A DNA stretch of 64,000 bases from Endobacterium cereale (GCF_009617585.1 NZ_WIXI01000047.1:186001-250000); one strand, 5' to 3'; counted from the first letter of the stretch, positions 9,776-18,880 are shown. Notes: generated by a model not told the origin, from the sequence alone. Translations and numbers: made by a program.

Positions 9776-10564
9776 ATGACCATCATGGCCCCTCGCCTCC
9801 GCACAACCTTCCTTGCGCTCATGGGTGCCACGGTGCTCGCGACCTCCTCCCTGCTCAGCATAAAGCCGGCTGCTGCCGAGATGACCGAGGACCAGAAAAA
9901 GGAAATGGGCGCCTTCGTTCGCGAATACCTGATCGCCAACCCGGAAGTTCTGATCGAGGTGCAGCAGGCCTATGAGAAGAAGCAGTATGAAAGCCGCATG
10001 AGCCAGGCCGGCCCTGCCATCATCGAAAACAAGGATGCGATCTTCTCCGACAAGAACGACATCGTGCTCGGCAATCCCAACGGTGACGTGACCGTCGTCG
10101 AGTTCTTCGATTACAATTGCGGTTACTGCAAACACGCGCTCGAAGACATGGATGCCATCCTCCAGAAGGACAAGGATGTCCGTTTCGTCCTGAAGGAATT
10201 TCCGATCCTCGGCCCGGAATCGGTTGCCGCCCATCAGGTCGCCAATGCGGTGCGCCTGACCGCGCCGGGCAAATATCCGGACTTCCACCGCAAACTGCTC
10301 GGCGGCGAAACCCGTGCCACGGAAGACACTGCGATGGAAGTCGCCACCTCGCTCGGCCTTGACGAAGCGAAACTGCGCCAGTCGATGAAGGACCAGCCGA
10401 ACGAGGCCAACGTGAAGACCACCTACCGTCTTGCCAATGCGCTCGGCATTACCGGCACGCCCTATTACGTCGTCGGCAACGAGGCGCTGATCGGCGCGCA
10501 GGGCGCCGATGCCATCGAAGAGAAGATCGCCAATATCCGCAAGTGCGGCAAGGCCAGCTGCTGA
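9776..10564 (+). CDS. DsbA-family periplasmic thiol:disulfide oxidoreductase
   Basis: Thioredoxin-fold protein exported to the periplasm that forms or isomerises disulfides. ATG 9776 is preferred (AGGA just upstream). It gives a signal peptide ending near KPAAAE and 262 residues. An N-terminal helical region (about 30-90, with EDQKKEMGAFVREYL) precedes the active site CGYC in DYNCGYCKHA, and a cis-proline loop lies in ITGTPYYV. The layout resembles the ScsC/BdbD/Com1 branch of DsbA-like proteins, where the N-terminal helices can drive oligomerisation. An isomerase role cannot be told from an oxidase role from the sequence alone. Confidence 0.88.
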   Translation: MTIMAPRLRTTFLALMGATVLATSSLLSIKPAAAEMTEDQKKEMGAFVREYLIANPEVLIEVQQAYEKKQYESRMSQAGPAIIENKDAIFSDKNDIVLGNPNGDVTVVEFFDYNCGYCKHALEDMDAILQKDKDVRFVLKEFPILGPESVAAHQVANAVRLTAPGKYPDFHRKLLGGETRATEDTAMEVATSLGLDEAKLRQSMKDQPNEANVKTTYRLANALGITGTPYYVVGNEALIGAQGADAIEEKIANIRKCGKASC

Positions 10565-10698
10565 CCTTAACCAAAACCGCCGTTTAACGCCGCCCCGGAG
10601 GCCGCGAAGCCCGGTTATGCACGGGTTTCATGGCCGGGGGCTTTCCCTTGACGGTTCACCGGTCTATAGGTGGCCCAGATTTTTCGACGGAAGACTTG

Positions 10699-11136
10699 AT
10701 GAGCAAGACGATTTTCGTCCTCAATGGGCCCAATCTCAACATGCTTGGAAAGCGTGAACCCGGCATCTATGGCGCCGGCACGCTCAAGGATGTCGAGAAC
10801 CGTTGTATTGCAGTCGGCAAGGATCTCGGTTTCGAGGTCGATTTCCGCCAGAGCAATCATGAGGGCATTCTGATCGACTGGATCCATGAAGCTGGCGAAA
10901 AGGCTGCGGGCATCGCATTTAATGCGGGCGCCTACACGCACACATCGCTGGCGCTGCATGACGCCATCAAATCCATCACCGTTCCGGTGATCGAAGTGCA
11001 TATCTCGAACGTGCATGCGCGTGAGGAAATCCGGCATCATTCGATGATCGCGCCGGCTGCCAAGGGCGTCATCTGCGGTTTTGGCCCGACGAGCTACATC
11101 CTCGCGCTGCATGCCTTCAAAGACATAATCAGCTGA
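10699..11136 (+). CDS. aroQ: Type II 3-dehydroquinate dehydratase
   Basis: Third step of the shikimate pathway (3-dehydroquinate to 3-dehydroshikimate), cytosolic and usually dodecameric. ATG 10699 gives 145 residues, the family's normal length; an in-frame start at 10630 would add a tail with no family character. Visible motifs are FVLNGPNLNMLGKREPGIYG with the catalytic Tyr lid, the FNAGAYTHTS substrate loop and EVHISNVHAREEIRHHS with the catalytic His. It lies 29 bp upstream of accB, and aroQ-accB-accC is a conserved order. Confidence 0.95.
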   Translation: MSKTIFVLNGPNLNMLGKREPGIYGAGTLKDVENRCIAVGKDLGFEVDFRQSNHEGILIDWIHEAGEKAAGIAFNAGAYTHTSLALHDAIKSITVPVIEVHISNVHAREEIRHHSMIAPAAKGVICGFGPTSYILALHAFKDIIS

Positions 11137-11165
11137 AAAAAGACAACAAAGATATAGGGTTTGCC

Positions 11166-11636
11166 ATGTCTGAAAAGAAAAGCGGTATCGACAAGGTACT
11201 GATCCGCGATCTCGCCAACATCCTCAACGACACAGATCTTTCCGAGATCGAAATCGAACAGGACGATATGCGTATCCGCGTTTCGCGCTCGGCTCCGCAA
11301 TACATCCAGGCTCCGGTCATGGCCGCCGCTCCGGCAATCGCTGCTGCTCCTGCTGCCGCCGCAGCACCTGCTGCTGCTCCGGCCGCATCGGCGCGTGACA
11401 ACAAGAACGCCGTTCCGGCCCCGATGGTCGGTACTGTCTACCTGTCGCCGGCACCGGGTGCTGCCGCCTTCATCCAGGTCGGCGCCACCGTCAAGGAAGG
11501 CCAGACGCTGCTCATCATCGAAGCGATGAAGACGATGAACCAGATCCCGTCGCCGCGTTCGGGCGTCGTCAAGGAAATCATCGTCAACGACGCACAGCCC
11601 GTTGAATACGGTGAGCCGCTCGTCATCGTCGAATAA
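11166..11636 (+). CDS. accB: Acetyl-CoA carboxylase biotin carboxyl carrier protein
   Basis: Carries CO2 on biotin between AccC and the carboxyltransferase in the first step of fatty acid synthesis. The N-terminal part is followed by a flexible Ala/Pro linker (about residues 50-78). The biotinyl domain has the biotin-accepting Lys in EAMKTMNQ near residue 121. At 156 residues it is a standard AccB. It is followed 16 bp later by accC. Confidence 0.96.
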   Translation: MSEKKSGIDKVLIRDLANILNDTDLSEIEIEQDDMRIRVSRSAPQYIQAPVMAAAPAIAAAPAAAAAPAAAPAASARDNKNAVPAPMVGTVYLSPAPGAAAFIQVGATVKEGQTLLIIEAMKTMNQIPSPRSGVVKEIIVNDAQPVEYGEPLVIVE

Positions 11637-11652
11637 AGCATAGGTCAGCCTG

Positions 11653-12996
11653 ATGGTTTCCAAGGTCCTCATAGCCAATCGCGGCGAAATCGCGCTTCGC
11701 GTTCTTCGCGCCTGCAAGGAACTCGGCATCGCAACCGTCGCCGTGCACTCGACGGCCGACAGCGATGCCATGCATGTCCGTCTTGCCGACGAGAGTGTGT
11801 GCATTGGCCCGCCGCCGTCGCGTGACAGCTATCTCAACATCCACCAGATCGTCGCGGCTTGCGAGATCACCGGTGCGGATGCGGTTCATCCCGGTTATGG
11901 CTTCCTGTCGGAAAACGCCAAGTTCGCCGATATTCTCGACGCCCATGGTATCACCTTCATCGGGCCGACCGCGGACCATATCCGCATCATGGGCGACAAG
12001 ATCACCGCCAAGAAGACGGCGCAGGAACTTGGCATCCCGGTCGTTCCGGGTTCCGATGGTGAAGTGCTGCCTGAAAACGCGCTGGAAGTGGCCCGCAAGA
12101 TCGGTTTCCCGGTCCTGATCAAGGCCACGGCCGGCGGCGGTGGTCGCGGCATGAAGCTTGCCCATAGCGAAGCCGATCTCTCGGAAGCCGTGTCTTCGGC
12201 CCGTTCCGAGGCGCTGGCCGCCTTCGGCAACGATGCCGTCTACATGGAAAAATATCTCGGCAAGCCGCGCCACATCGAAATCCAGGTTCTGGGTGACGGT
12301 GAAGGCAATGCGGTGCATCTGGGCGAACGCGACTGCTCTTTGCAGCGCCGTCACCAGAAGGTCTGGGAAGAAGCAAACTCCCCTGCCCTCAATGTCGAGC
12401 AGCGCATGAAGATCGGCGAAGTCTGCGCCGATGCCATGCGCAAGCTAAAGTATCGCGGCGCCGGCACGATCGAGTTCCTGTACGAAAACGGCGAGTTCTA
12501 TTTCATCGAAATGAACACCCGCCTGCAGGTGGAGCACACGATCACCGAGGCCATCACCGGCATCGACCTGGTGCATGAACAGATCCACATTGCTTCCGGC
12601 AAGGGTCTGTCCGTAACACAGGAAGACGTGGTGTTTTCCGGCCACGCCATCGAGTGCCGCATCAATGCCGAGGACCCGCGCACATTCGTGCCGTCGCCCG
12701 GCACGATCACCTATTACCATGCTCCGGGCGGTCTCGGCGTGCGCGTCGATTCGGGCGCTTATGCCGGCTACAAGATCCCGCCTTACTACGACAGCATGAT
12801 CGGCAAGCTCATTGTTCATGGTCGCACCCGCGACGAATGCATGATGCGTCTGCGTCGCGTTCTCGACGAGTTCGTCGTGGACGGCATCAAGACGACGATC
12901 CCGCTGTTCCAGGATCTGGTCGACAACGCCGATATCGCCAAGGGCGATTACGACATCCACTGGCTGGAAAACTATCTGGCCAGCACGAGCGCCTAA
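11653..12996 (+). CDS. accC: Acetyl-CoA carboxylase biotin carboxylase subunit
   Basis: ATP-grasp enzyme that carboxylates the biotin of AccB. It starts KVLIANRGEIALRVLRA. The glycine-rich ATP loop is TAGGGGRGMK, and catalytic/metal-binding residues fall in EMNTRLQVEH. The biotin carboxylase C-terminal domain follows from about residue 335. 447 residues, standard length. Co-transcription with accB is almost certain from the spacing. Confidence 0.97.
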   Translation: MVSKVLIANRGEIALRVLRACKELGIATVAVHSTADSDAMHVRLADESVCIGPPPSRDSYLNIHQIVAACEITGADAVHPGYGFLSENAKFADILDAHGITFIGPTADHIRIMGDKITAKKTAQELGIPVVPGSDGEVLPENALEVARKIGFPVLIKATAGGGGRGMKLAHSEADLSEAVSSARSEALAAFGNDAVYMEKYLGKPRHIEIQVLGDGEGNAVHLGERDCSLQRRHQKVWEEANSPALNVEQRMKIGEVCADAMRKLKYRGAGTIEFLYENGEFYFIEMNTRLQVEHTITEAITGIDLVHEQIHIASGKGLSVTQEDVVFSGHAIECRINAEDPRTFVPSPGTITYYHAPGGLGVRVDSGAYAGYKIPPYYDSMIGKLIVHGRTRDECMMRLRRVLDEFVVDGIKTTIPLFQDLVDNADIAKGDYDIHWLENYLASTSA

Positions 12997-13005
12997 AGGA
13001 CAGCG

Positions 13006-13623
13006 ATGGCAGGGACACGCAGGGGGCAGGATCCGACGATCACAGCGGATATTCTCCTGCGTGCCTATTCCATCGGCCTTTTTCCAATGGCCGATTCGGC
13101 GGACGACCCGGAAATCTTCTGGGTCGAGCCGGATCTTCGGGGCATCATCCCCCTCGACACGTTTCACGTCTCCAAAAGCCTCTCCAAAACCATCCGCAAG
13201 GCACCGTTCGACATCTGTTTCGACACCGCCTTTGCCTCCGTCATGGACGGCTGCGCGGAAGCGGTCGACAACCGTCCAAGCACCTGGATCAATTCCACGA
13301 TACGCTCGCTCTACACGGAGCTCCACAGCCTTGGACACGCCCATAGCGTCGAAGCGTGGGAAGATGGCGAACTGGTGGGTGGCCTTTACGGCGTTTCGCT
13401 GGGTGCGGCCTTCTTCGGAGAAAGCATGTTTTCCCGCCGCACCGACGCATCGAAGATTTGTCTCGTGCATCTGGTCGAGCGCTTGCGCGCTCAAGGGTTT
13501 CGACTGCTCGACACGCAGTTCACCACCGACCACCTAAAAACATTTGGCGCGATCGATGTGCCGAAGGCGGAATATCTGGTGATGCTGCAGGCGGCGGTGG
13601 AACCGCCGCATCTGGCGTTTTAG
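13006..13623 (+). CDS. aat: Leucyl/phenylalanyl-tRNA--protein transferase
   Basis: Adds Leu or Phe to proteins with N-terminal Lys or Arg, marking them for ClpS/ClpAP degradation (N-end rule). Recognised by AYSIGLFPMAD, the FWVEPDLRGIIPLD strand, the EAWEDGELVGGLYGVSLG core, the FFGESMFSR motif and LLDTQFTTDHL. It starts 9 bp after accC with an AAGGA ribosome site. 205 residues, typical of the short alphaproteobacterial form. Confidence 0.95.
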   Translation: MAGTRRGQDPTITADILLRAYSIGLFPMADSADDPEIFWVEPDLRGIIPLDTFHVSKSLSKTIRKAPFDICFDTAFASVMDGCAEAVDNRPSTWINSTIRSLYTELHSLGHAHSVEAWEDGELVGGLYGVSLGAAFFGESMFSRRTDASKICLVHLVERLRAQGFRLLDTQFTTDHLKTFGAIDVPKAEYLVMLQAAVEPPHLAF

Positions 13624-13718
13624 GGCGGCATTCACTGCACCACCTGCCCATACAGCTCAGTTAAAAACTGCGGGCACGCCCCCAACAATCTCAACCGAGG
13701 CAAAGGCAGGTTTCCAGC

Positions 13719-14126
13719 ATGCCATGCAATGAATTTCTGTTTGGGGAAAATGGCACCGCTCTGCGGGTCAACTCTGATGGCAGCTGGGAGATTACACACG
13801 GCGATCGCCGGTGGCCTCTCAATGAAATAAAGGATTTCTACCGAGCATGGCTGCTATTTGAGTATCCGTTCGAAACCGTTTCGTCGAAACTCGATGAGAT
13901 GGCCCAATGCGTGCAGTCCCCTCGCCGCTTTGCTTTTGAAAAACTTGTCGCATCGGCTTTGCAGACACGAAACACGAACCTCATCAATCAAGGAATGGAT
14001 TGGGTGCCTTACCTGTCCGCACACCAAATAGAAACTTTACTGGATCCGCTTAGGGACGTGACAAACACGAAGATAGGAAGCCAAAGGGCAAGGCAGCTCG
14101 CTCGCAAACATGTAAATCGTGCATAA
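13719..14126 (+). CDS. Hypothetical protein, AT-richer than its neighbours
   Basis: A 135-residue soluble protein that I do not recognise. It has no signal peptide or membrane segment. The first third is a short beta-like segment (ALRVNSDGSWEITHGDRRWP) and the rest is helical with a basic C-terminus (GSQRARQLARKHVNRA). Its codons use A/T in third positions much more than aat or the DUF2155 gene on either side, suggesting recent acquisition. A GGCAGG sequence lies 9 bases before the ATG. It could be a remnant of a transferred segment, but the frame is intact. Confidence 0.6.
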   Translation: MPCNEFLFGENGTALRVNSDGSWEITHGDRRWPLNEIKDFYRAWLLFEYPFETVSSKLDEMAQCVQSPRRFAFEKLVASALQTRNTNLINQGMDWVPYLSAHQIETLLDPLRDVTNTKIGSQRARQLARKHVNRA

Positions 14127-14164
14127 GCGCGACTCTGCCCTCTTCCGGGCCAGAGCGAATACGA

Positions 14165-14599
14165 TCAGTTACTCTGCGCCGGCGCTGGCGCCGGCACGTC
14201 CGACTTGTCCTTGCAGCCGGTCAGCCAGATATCGTAGATCGGGTGCTCCACGGCATTGAGGCCGGGGCTGTCGGCAAACATCCAGCCGGTAAAGATGCGG
14301 CGAATCTTGCGGTCGAGCGTGATCTCGTCAATTTCGACAAAACCGTCGATCTTCTGGGCTTCGGTATCGTCGCGGGAATAACAGACCTTTGGGGTCACCT
14401 GCAGCGCGCCATATTGCACCGTTTCGTTGACATAGACGTCAAACGCGGTGATGCGGCCCGTAATCTTGTCGATGCCGGCAAACACGGCGACGGGGTTTTC
14501 GAGGCGCGCGGCAGAAGCCGTTTGCGGCGTCATCAGCGGCAAGGCGCCGAGGAAAACACCGGCCAACAGCTTTTTCGAAAACGTCATCAACAATCTCAT
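14165..14599 (-). CDS. DUF2155 family secreted protein
   Basis: Exported protein of unknown function common in alphaproteobacteria, usually next to the complex I accessory subunit and aat, as here. The N-terminus is a clear signal peptide (LLAGVFLGALPLMT to TASA-ARL). The mature domain contains GIDKITGRITAFDVYVNE and the family's C-terminal RRIFTGWMFADSPGLNAVEHPIYDIWL. ATG 14599 is chosen; ATG 14587 would also leave a signal sequence. The last residues are an Ala/Pro tail. Confidence 0.85.
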   Translation of the reverse strand: MRLLMTFSKKLLAGVFLGALPLMTPQTASAARLENPVAVFAGIDKITGRITAFDVYVNETVQYGALQVTPKVCYSRDDTEAQKIDGFVEIDEITLDRKIRRIFTGWMFADSPGLNAVEHPIYDIWLTGCKDKSDVPAPAPAQSN

Positions 14600-14658
14600 C
14601 AATCTACCCGCGCAACGCCCTCACCTTAGGGCATTCGCTACGCGTAGTCAGGGATTAT

Positions 14659-14710
14659 GGCCAAAAGCCGAAGGCTTTGGCCGTTTGCAGACCCGGCGCT
14701 TCGCCGGGTC
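14659..14710. repeat. Two tandem hairpins between DUF2155 and NDUFA12 genes
   Basis: Hairpin 1 (14659-14682) is GGCC-AAA-GCC / GGC-TTT-GGCC with one bulged A. Hairpin 2 is GACCCGGCG (14690-14698) with CGCCGGGTC (14702-14710), a perfect 9-bp stem with a 3-nt loop. There is no T tract on either strand. This resembles a REP-like intergenic palindrome. Confidence 0.6.
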
Positions 14711-14731
14711 GCGGAGATTAGTACGTCAGGC

Positions 14732-15130
14732 TCAGTTGCCCGGTGTCCAGGCGTCGTAGTCGCCGGTGACGCGCGGACGCTCGCCAGCACCCGAAAGCGA
14801 ACCCTGCGGACGGTAGGCGGCTGCCGAACCGGTGAGGTTGGCCTGATGCGGCTTCTGCCATTCGCGCGGCGAATACTCTTCCTGGCTCGGCGGCGTGTCG
14901 GTGCGGTAATGCATCCAGCCGTGCCAGCCCGGAGGAATGGCGGAGGCTTCGGCATAACCGTTATAGATCACCCAGCGGCGCGGCATGCCCCAGGAGGTCA
15001 TCGTGCCTTCGTAATAAACGTTGCCGAGCTCGTCCTGACCGACGCGCTTGCCATGTTTCCATGTGAAGAAACGCGTCCCGATCGTCTGACCGTTCCACCA
15101 GGTAAAAATCTGCAGAAGAAGAGTTTTCAT
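14732..15130 (-). CDS. NADH:ubiquinone oxidoreductase accessory subunit, NDUFA12 (17.2 kDa) type
   Basis: Supernumerary subunit of respiratory complex I shared by alphaproteobacteria and mitochondria. ATG 15130 gives 132 residues with the family pattern LLQIFTWWNGQTIGTRFFTW, GNVYYEG and RRWVIYNGYAEASAIPPGWH. The C-terminal third is proline-rich. It lies outside the nuo operon, as is usual, next to the DUF2155 gene. The role is inferred from the family, which contributes to assembly or stability of the peripheral arm. Confidence 0.9.
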   Translation of the reverse strand: MKTLLLQIFTWWNGQTIGTRFFTWKHGKRVGQDELGNVYYEGTMTSWGMPRRWVIYNGYAEASAIPPGWHGWMHYRTDTPPSQEEYSPREWQKPHQANLTGSAAAYRPQGSLSGAGERPRVTGDYDAWTPGN

Positions 15131-15226
15131 TGTTTCCGTCGGCCTCAAACGAGAGAGGGAAGTTTGGTGATGAGCTTATGCAATCTCGGACCGCTTATGT
15201 CCAGAGATTCCAAACTGCCATCACTT

Positions 15227-15694
15227 CTATTTCAGCTTCATCTTGAAGCCGGCATGGCTCTTTTCGAAACCGTGACGTTCATAAAAGCGATGGGCATCGG
15301 TGCGGGTGACATTGCTGGTCAACTGCGCCATGCGGCAATCGCGACGGCGCGCCTCTTCCACGGCATATTCGACCATGGCCTTGCCGATGCCGCGACCGCG
15401 CATGTCGGGCCGCGTCTGAACAGCTTCCAGAATCATGGTCAGCGAGCCGCGACCGGTCAGCGTGCGGGTGAACAGCAGTTCGAACGTGCCGACCACCTCG
15501 CCGCCGAGTTCGGCAACAAACAGGTTTTCGTTCTGGGAAGCGTCGATAACGTAAAAGGCCTTCAGGTAATCCTCGAAGGCATCCGGATCGGTCGTATCGC
15601 CATGACCGCCCTTCTCGTCGGCCGCAAACATCGCAATGATGTCCGTCAGATCGGTTTCGCGCGCCCTGCGGATGATCAGGTCCGTTTCGCCCAT
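15227..15694 (-). CDS. GNAT family N-acetyltransferase
   Basis: Acetyl-CoA-dependent acetyltransferase of unknown substrate. ATG 15694 has GGAGG 8 bases upstream and gives 155 residues. The acetyl-CoA pyrophosphate loop is the RPDMRGRGIGKAMV segment, and the C-terminal strand is RFYERHGFEKSHAGFKM. It probably belongs to a gatB-GNAT-GNAT transcription unit. It is closest in form to aminoglycoside 6'-type or ribosomal-protein GNATs, but no substrate can be assigned. Confidence 0.82.
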   Translation of the reverse strand: MGETDLIIRRARETDLTDIIAMFAADEKGGHGDTTDPDAFEDYLKAFYVIDASQNENLFVAELGGEVVGTFELLFTRTLTGRGSLTMILEAVQTRPDMRGRGIGKAMVEYAVEEARRRDCRMAQLTSNVTRTDAHRFYERHGFEKSHAGFKMKLK

Positions 15695-15730
15695 GGCAGT
15701 TTCCTCCCTCATCAGCGGTCTGCGCAAACC

Positions 15731-16234
15731 CTATTGCGGCAACCGCTTTTCCATCACCACTGCCGGCAGACCGGAATTCGGCCCACCGAACTCCTCCATA
15801 CGATCGACTTCGACAAAACCGAGCCGGCTGTAGAAGGATATGGCGCGTTCGTTCTGGAGGGCCACCTCGACACGCATGATTTCCGCATCGGGAAAGCAGG
15901 TTTCGAGTTCGGCAAAGATATCGCGGCCGACGCCATCGCCCTGCGCCGACGGCTTGACGTAGAGCTGGTGCAGCATCACCGTCTTGTCCATCTTGGCATA
16001 GGGGGCGGCAAAACCCATGCCGCCAATGTCGCGGCCGCTGTCGGCCACGACATATTCACCGCCCTTGCGGCCGATGCGTTCCGTGATGGCGGCGGGCGAG
16101 TTCCACGACTGCAGAAGCTTTTCCACCGTCTCGGCGCCGTAGATGCCGTCGTAGGTGGAATGAAACGTTTCGATCAGGAGCTTGTGCACCTGATCGACGT
16201 CTTTGGGGCCGGCAGTTCGGACAAAATAGACCAT
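15731..16234 (-). CDS. GNAT family N-acetyltransferase
   Basis: 167 residues. It starts 5 bases after the gatB stop, so it is very likely co-transcribed with gatB. The acetyl-CoA site is represented by LYVKPSAQGDGVGRDIF, where the usual Q/RxxGxG/A is QGDGVG. The C-terminal part ERAISFYSRLGFVEVDR is typical of GNATs. The substrate is unknown. The link with GatB is positional only. Confidence 0.82.
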   Translation of the reverse strand: MVYFVRTAGPKDVDQVHKLLIETFHSTYDGIYGAETVEKLLQSWNSPAAITERIGRKGGEYVVADSGRDIGGMGFAAPYAKMDKTVMLHQLYVKPSAQGDGVGRDIFAELETCFPDAEIMRVEVALQNERAISFYSRLGFVEVDRMEEFGGPNSGLPAVVMEKRLPQ

Positions 16235-16239
16235 CAGGC

Positions 16240-17745
16240 CTACTCGTCCTCGATGCCGAGCTTTGCCTTGACCAGCGCCTGCACGGCCTGCGGGTTGGCC
16301 TTGCCGCCGGTGGACTTCATCACCTGACCGACGAACCAGCCGGCCAGCGTCGGCTTCGCCTTCACCTTCTCAACCTGATCCGGGTTGGCGGCGATGATTT
16401 CGTCCACGGCCTTTTCGATGGCACCGGTGTCGGTGACCTGCTTCATGCCGCGGGTCTCGACGATTTCCGCCGGATCACCACCTTCGGTCAGTACGATTTC
16501 AAAAAGATCCTTCGCGATCTTGCCGGAGATTGTTTCGGCCTTGATCAGGTCGATGATGCCACCGAGCTGGGCCGGAGAAACCGGAGTCTCTTCAATGTCT
16601 TTGCCCAGTTTGTTCAAGGCACCCAGCAGGTCGTTGATAACCCAGTTGGCGGCAATCTTGCCATCACGACCTTCGGCCACGGCTTCGAAATAATCAGCAA
16701 TCGCCTTTTCCGAGACCAGAACCGAGGCGTCGTAGATCGACAGGCCGAGTTCAGCAACGAAACGGGCCTTCTTGTCGTCCGGCAGTTCGGTCAGATCGGC
16801 ACGCATCGCCTCGATGAAGGCATCGTCGAATTCCAGCGGCAGCAGATCCGGATCGGGGAAATAACGGTAGTCATGCGCATCTTCCTTGGAGCGCATCGAC
16901 CGCGTTTCGCCCTTGCCCGGATCGAACAAGCGGGTTTCCTGATCGATCGAGCCACCATCTTCAAGAATGCCGATCTGGCGGCGTGCTTCATATTCGATCG
17001 CCTGACCAATGAAGCGGATGGAGTTGACGTTCTTGATTTCGCAGCGCGTGCCAAAGCCTTCGCCCGGGCGGCGAACCGACACGTTGACGTCGGCGCGCAT
17101 CGAACCTTCGTCCATGTTGCCGTCGCATGTGCCGAGGTAACGCACGATCGAGCGCAGCTTGGTCATATAGGCCTTGGCTTCGTCGGAAGACCGCATGTCG
17201 GGCTTGGAGACGATTTCCATCAGTGCCACGCCGGAACGGTTGAGGTCGACGAAGGACATGGTCGGATGCTGGTCATGCATCGACTTGCCGGCGTCCTGTT
17301 CCAGATGCAGGCGTTCGATGCCGATCTCGATATCCTCGAACTGACCCTGACGGTCAGGGCCGAGTGAGATGACGATCTGGCCTTCGCCGACGATCGGATC
17401 CTTGAACTGCGAGATCTGATAGCCCTGCGGCAGGTCGGGGTAGAAATAGTTCTTGCGGTCAAAGATCGAGCGCTTGTTGATCTGCGCCTTCAAACCGAGA
17501 CCGGTACGCACGGCCTGGCGCACGCATTCCTCGTTGATGACCGGCAGCATGCCCGGCATGGCGGCATCGACGAGCGAGACGTTGGCATTGGCCGGCTTGC
17601 CGAATTCGGTCGAGGCGCCGGAGAACAATTTCGAATTCGACAGGACCTGCGCATGCACCTCCATGCCGATGATCACTTCCCAATCGCCGGTGGCGCCGGG
17701 AATGAAGCGTTTCGGATCGGGGGTACGGACGTCGACTAGGGTCAT
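16240..17745 (-). CDS. gatB: Aspartyl/glutamyl-tRNA(Asn/Gln) amidotransferase subunit B
   Basis: Kinase and tRNA-binding subunit of GatCAB, which amidates Glu-tRNA(Gln) and Asp-tRNA(Asn) where GlnRS or AsnRS is missing. ATG 17745 gives 501 residues and starts before GDWEVIIGMEVHAQVLSNSK. Other family markers are RKNYFYPDLPQGYQISQ, HLEQDAGKSMH and RSKEDAHDYRYFPDPDLLP. The tail domain (WFVGQVMKSTGGKANPQAV) binds the tRNA. gatA and gatC lie 2.3 kb away on the same strand with GNAT and YjhX genes between. Confidence 0.97.
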   Translation of the reverse strand: MTLVDVRTPDPKRFIPGATGDWEVIIGMEVHAQVLSNSKLFSGASTEFGKPANANVSLVDAAMPGMLPVINEECVRQAVRTGLGLKAQINKRSIFDRKNYFYPDLPQGYQISQFKDPIVGEGQIVISLGPDRQGQFEDIEIGIERLHLEQDAGKSMHDQHPTMSFVDLNRSGVALMEIVSKPDMRSSDEAKAYMTKLRSIVRYLGTCDGNMDEGSMRADVNVSVRRPGEGFGTRCEIKNVNSIRFIGQAIEYEARRQIGILEDGGSIDQETRLFDPGKGETRSMRSKEDAHDYRYFPDPDLLPLEFDDAFIEAMRADLTELPDDKKARFVAELGLSIYDASVLVSEKAIADYFEAVAEGRDGKIAANWVINDLLGALNKLGKDIEETPVSPAQLGGIIDLIKAETISGKIAKDLFEIVLTEGGDPAEIVETRGMKQVTDTGAIEKAVDEIIAANPDQVEKVKAKPTLAGWFVGQVMKSTGGKANPQAVQALVKAKLGIEDE

Positions 17746-17888
17746 CTGATGCTCGTCAATTGGTCTCTGAGATAGTCTCTGGAGGTAGAGCAATTGACGC
17801 GGCGGTGCAAGCACATGGCCCACTATGGAACCAAAACAGCCGGTAAGAATGGGATAGAAACTTAACCGGCGGCGGCCATTGTGAAAAA

Positions 17889-18212
17889 ATGCAACTCGGA
17901 CAGCCCCTCACCCTCTTCCTGATCTACCTTCTCTTCAACGTGGTGGTCTTCTGCGTCTACTGGTGGGACAAGCAGGCCGCGAGAGACGGCGAATGGCGCG
18001 TGAGCGAAAACACTCTGCTGACAGTGGCCCTGTTCGGCGGCAGTCTCGGTGCGGTCACGGCCCAGCAGACGCTACGGCACAAGACCCGCAAAGAGCCGTT
18101 TCGCTCGATCCTGATGACGATCGTCGCGTTTCATATAGTCATCGGCATATTCTGGCTTGCCGCTCCGGCCGGAACGACCATGGCAGCACTTGAGGCGCTA
18201 GGCCTCCGCTAA
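17889..18212 (+). CDS. DUF1294 family small membrane protein
   Basis: 107 residues with three hydrophobic segments (about 8-25, 43-60, 80-100). The family pattern is visible as VYWWDKQAARDGEWRVSE followed by FGGSLGAVTAQQTLRHKT. Function unknown. In other bacteria DUF1294 is often fused to a cold-shock domain; here it stands alone. Its last 4 bases overlap the convergent GNAT gene. Confidence 0.85.
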   Translation: MQLGQPLTLFLIYLLFNVVVFCVYWWDKQAARDGEWRVSENTLLTVALFGGSLGAVTAQQTLRHKTRKEPFRSILMTIVAFHIVIGIFWLAAPAGTTMAALEALGLR

Positions 18213-18718
18213 AAATTTGGCCCATAGGTCGCCGGCTCTTCCACTGCCAACTGTTTCGACAGGCCGACCGATTGCACGTCCTGATCCAGTTTTGGCGCAT
18301 AAGCGACGGACAACCAGTTGATGGCATAACCGTTCTTTTCAAAAAATCCGACGGCATCTGTATTACGGGCGTGGGTCTCAAGCCGTGCCACGACAAATCC
18401 CTGCCGCACAATTTCATCCTCGATCTCGGCTAGCAACGCGGTCCCGACACCCTGACGCTGAAAGGCAGGATGAACCCAGAAATCGGTGATGGTGTCGTCC
18501 AGCCCTTCACGAGAAGCCCAGCCGGCCACCGCGCCATCAAGCTCGGCAACGGTGATTGTCAGCCAGGATGATCGGGTAAAATTTTCGAAGGCGATTTCGG
18601 CATTGGCGCGCATCTCTGCGGTGGCGCCAATCGGCGCGACAGCCTGCTCCCAGGCTCGCACACCGATTTCCCTCAAGATTGCTGTCTCGTCGTCACGCGC
18701 ATTGCGAATGCTGATCAT
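18209..18718 (-). CDS. GNAT family N-acetyltransferase, divergent from the yjhX-like gene
   Basis: ATG 18718 gives 169 residues. The acetyl-CoA loop is VHPAFQRQGVGTALL, and the C-terminal arm is HARNTDAVGFFEKNGY. It is visibly paralogous to the GNAT at 19573-20067: both share GWxxR, a D-W-V-H-P strand and a family tail around the last 40 residues. In E. coli the YjhX toxin is paired with a GNAT protein, YjhQ, so its divergent position 275 bp from a YjhX gene is suggestive, but no antitoxin role is shown. Confidence 0.8.
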   Translation of the reverse strand: MISIRNARDDETAILREIGVRAWEQAVAPIGATAEMRANAEIAFENFTRSSWLTITVAELDGAVAGWASREGLDDTITDFWVHPAFQRQGVGTALLAEIEDEIVRQGFVVARLETHARNTDAVGFFEKNGYAINWLSVAYAPKLDQDVQSVGLSKQLAVEEPATYGPNF

Positions 18719-18880
18719 GGCGGCCCCTGCTACACAGCCGAGTAGACCACCGCGATACCCGTTTGACCAGCACAACCTGGCTTGACGATTGGCAACCGCC
18801 CTTGACGGCAGTGGAAAACCTCATAAAAATATCGTCATAACCAATGGAGTTTTGATGTTCTCGAAAGAGACCCGGTAAGG

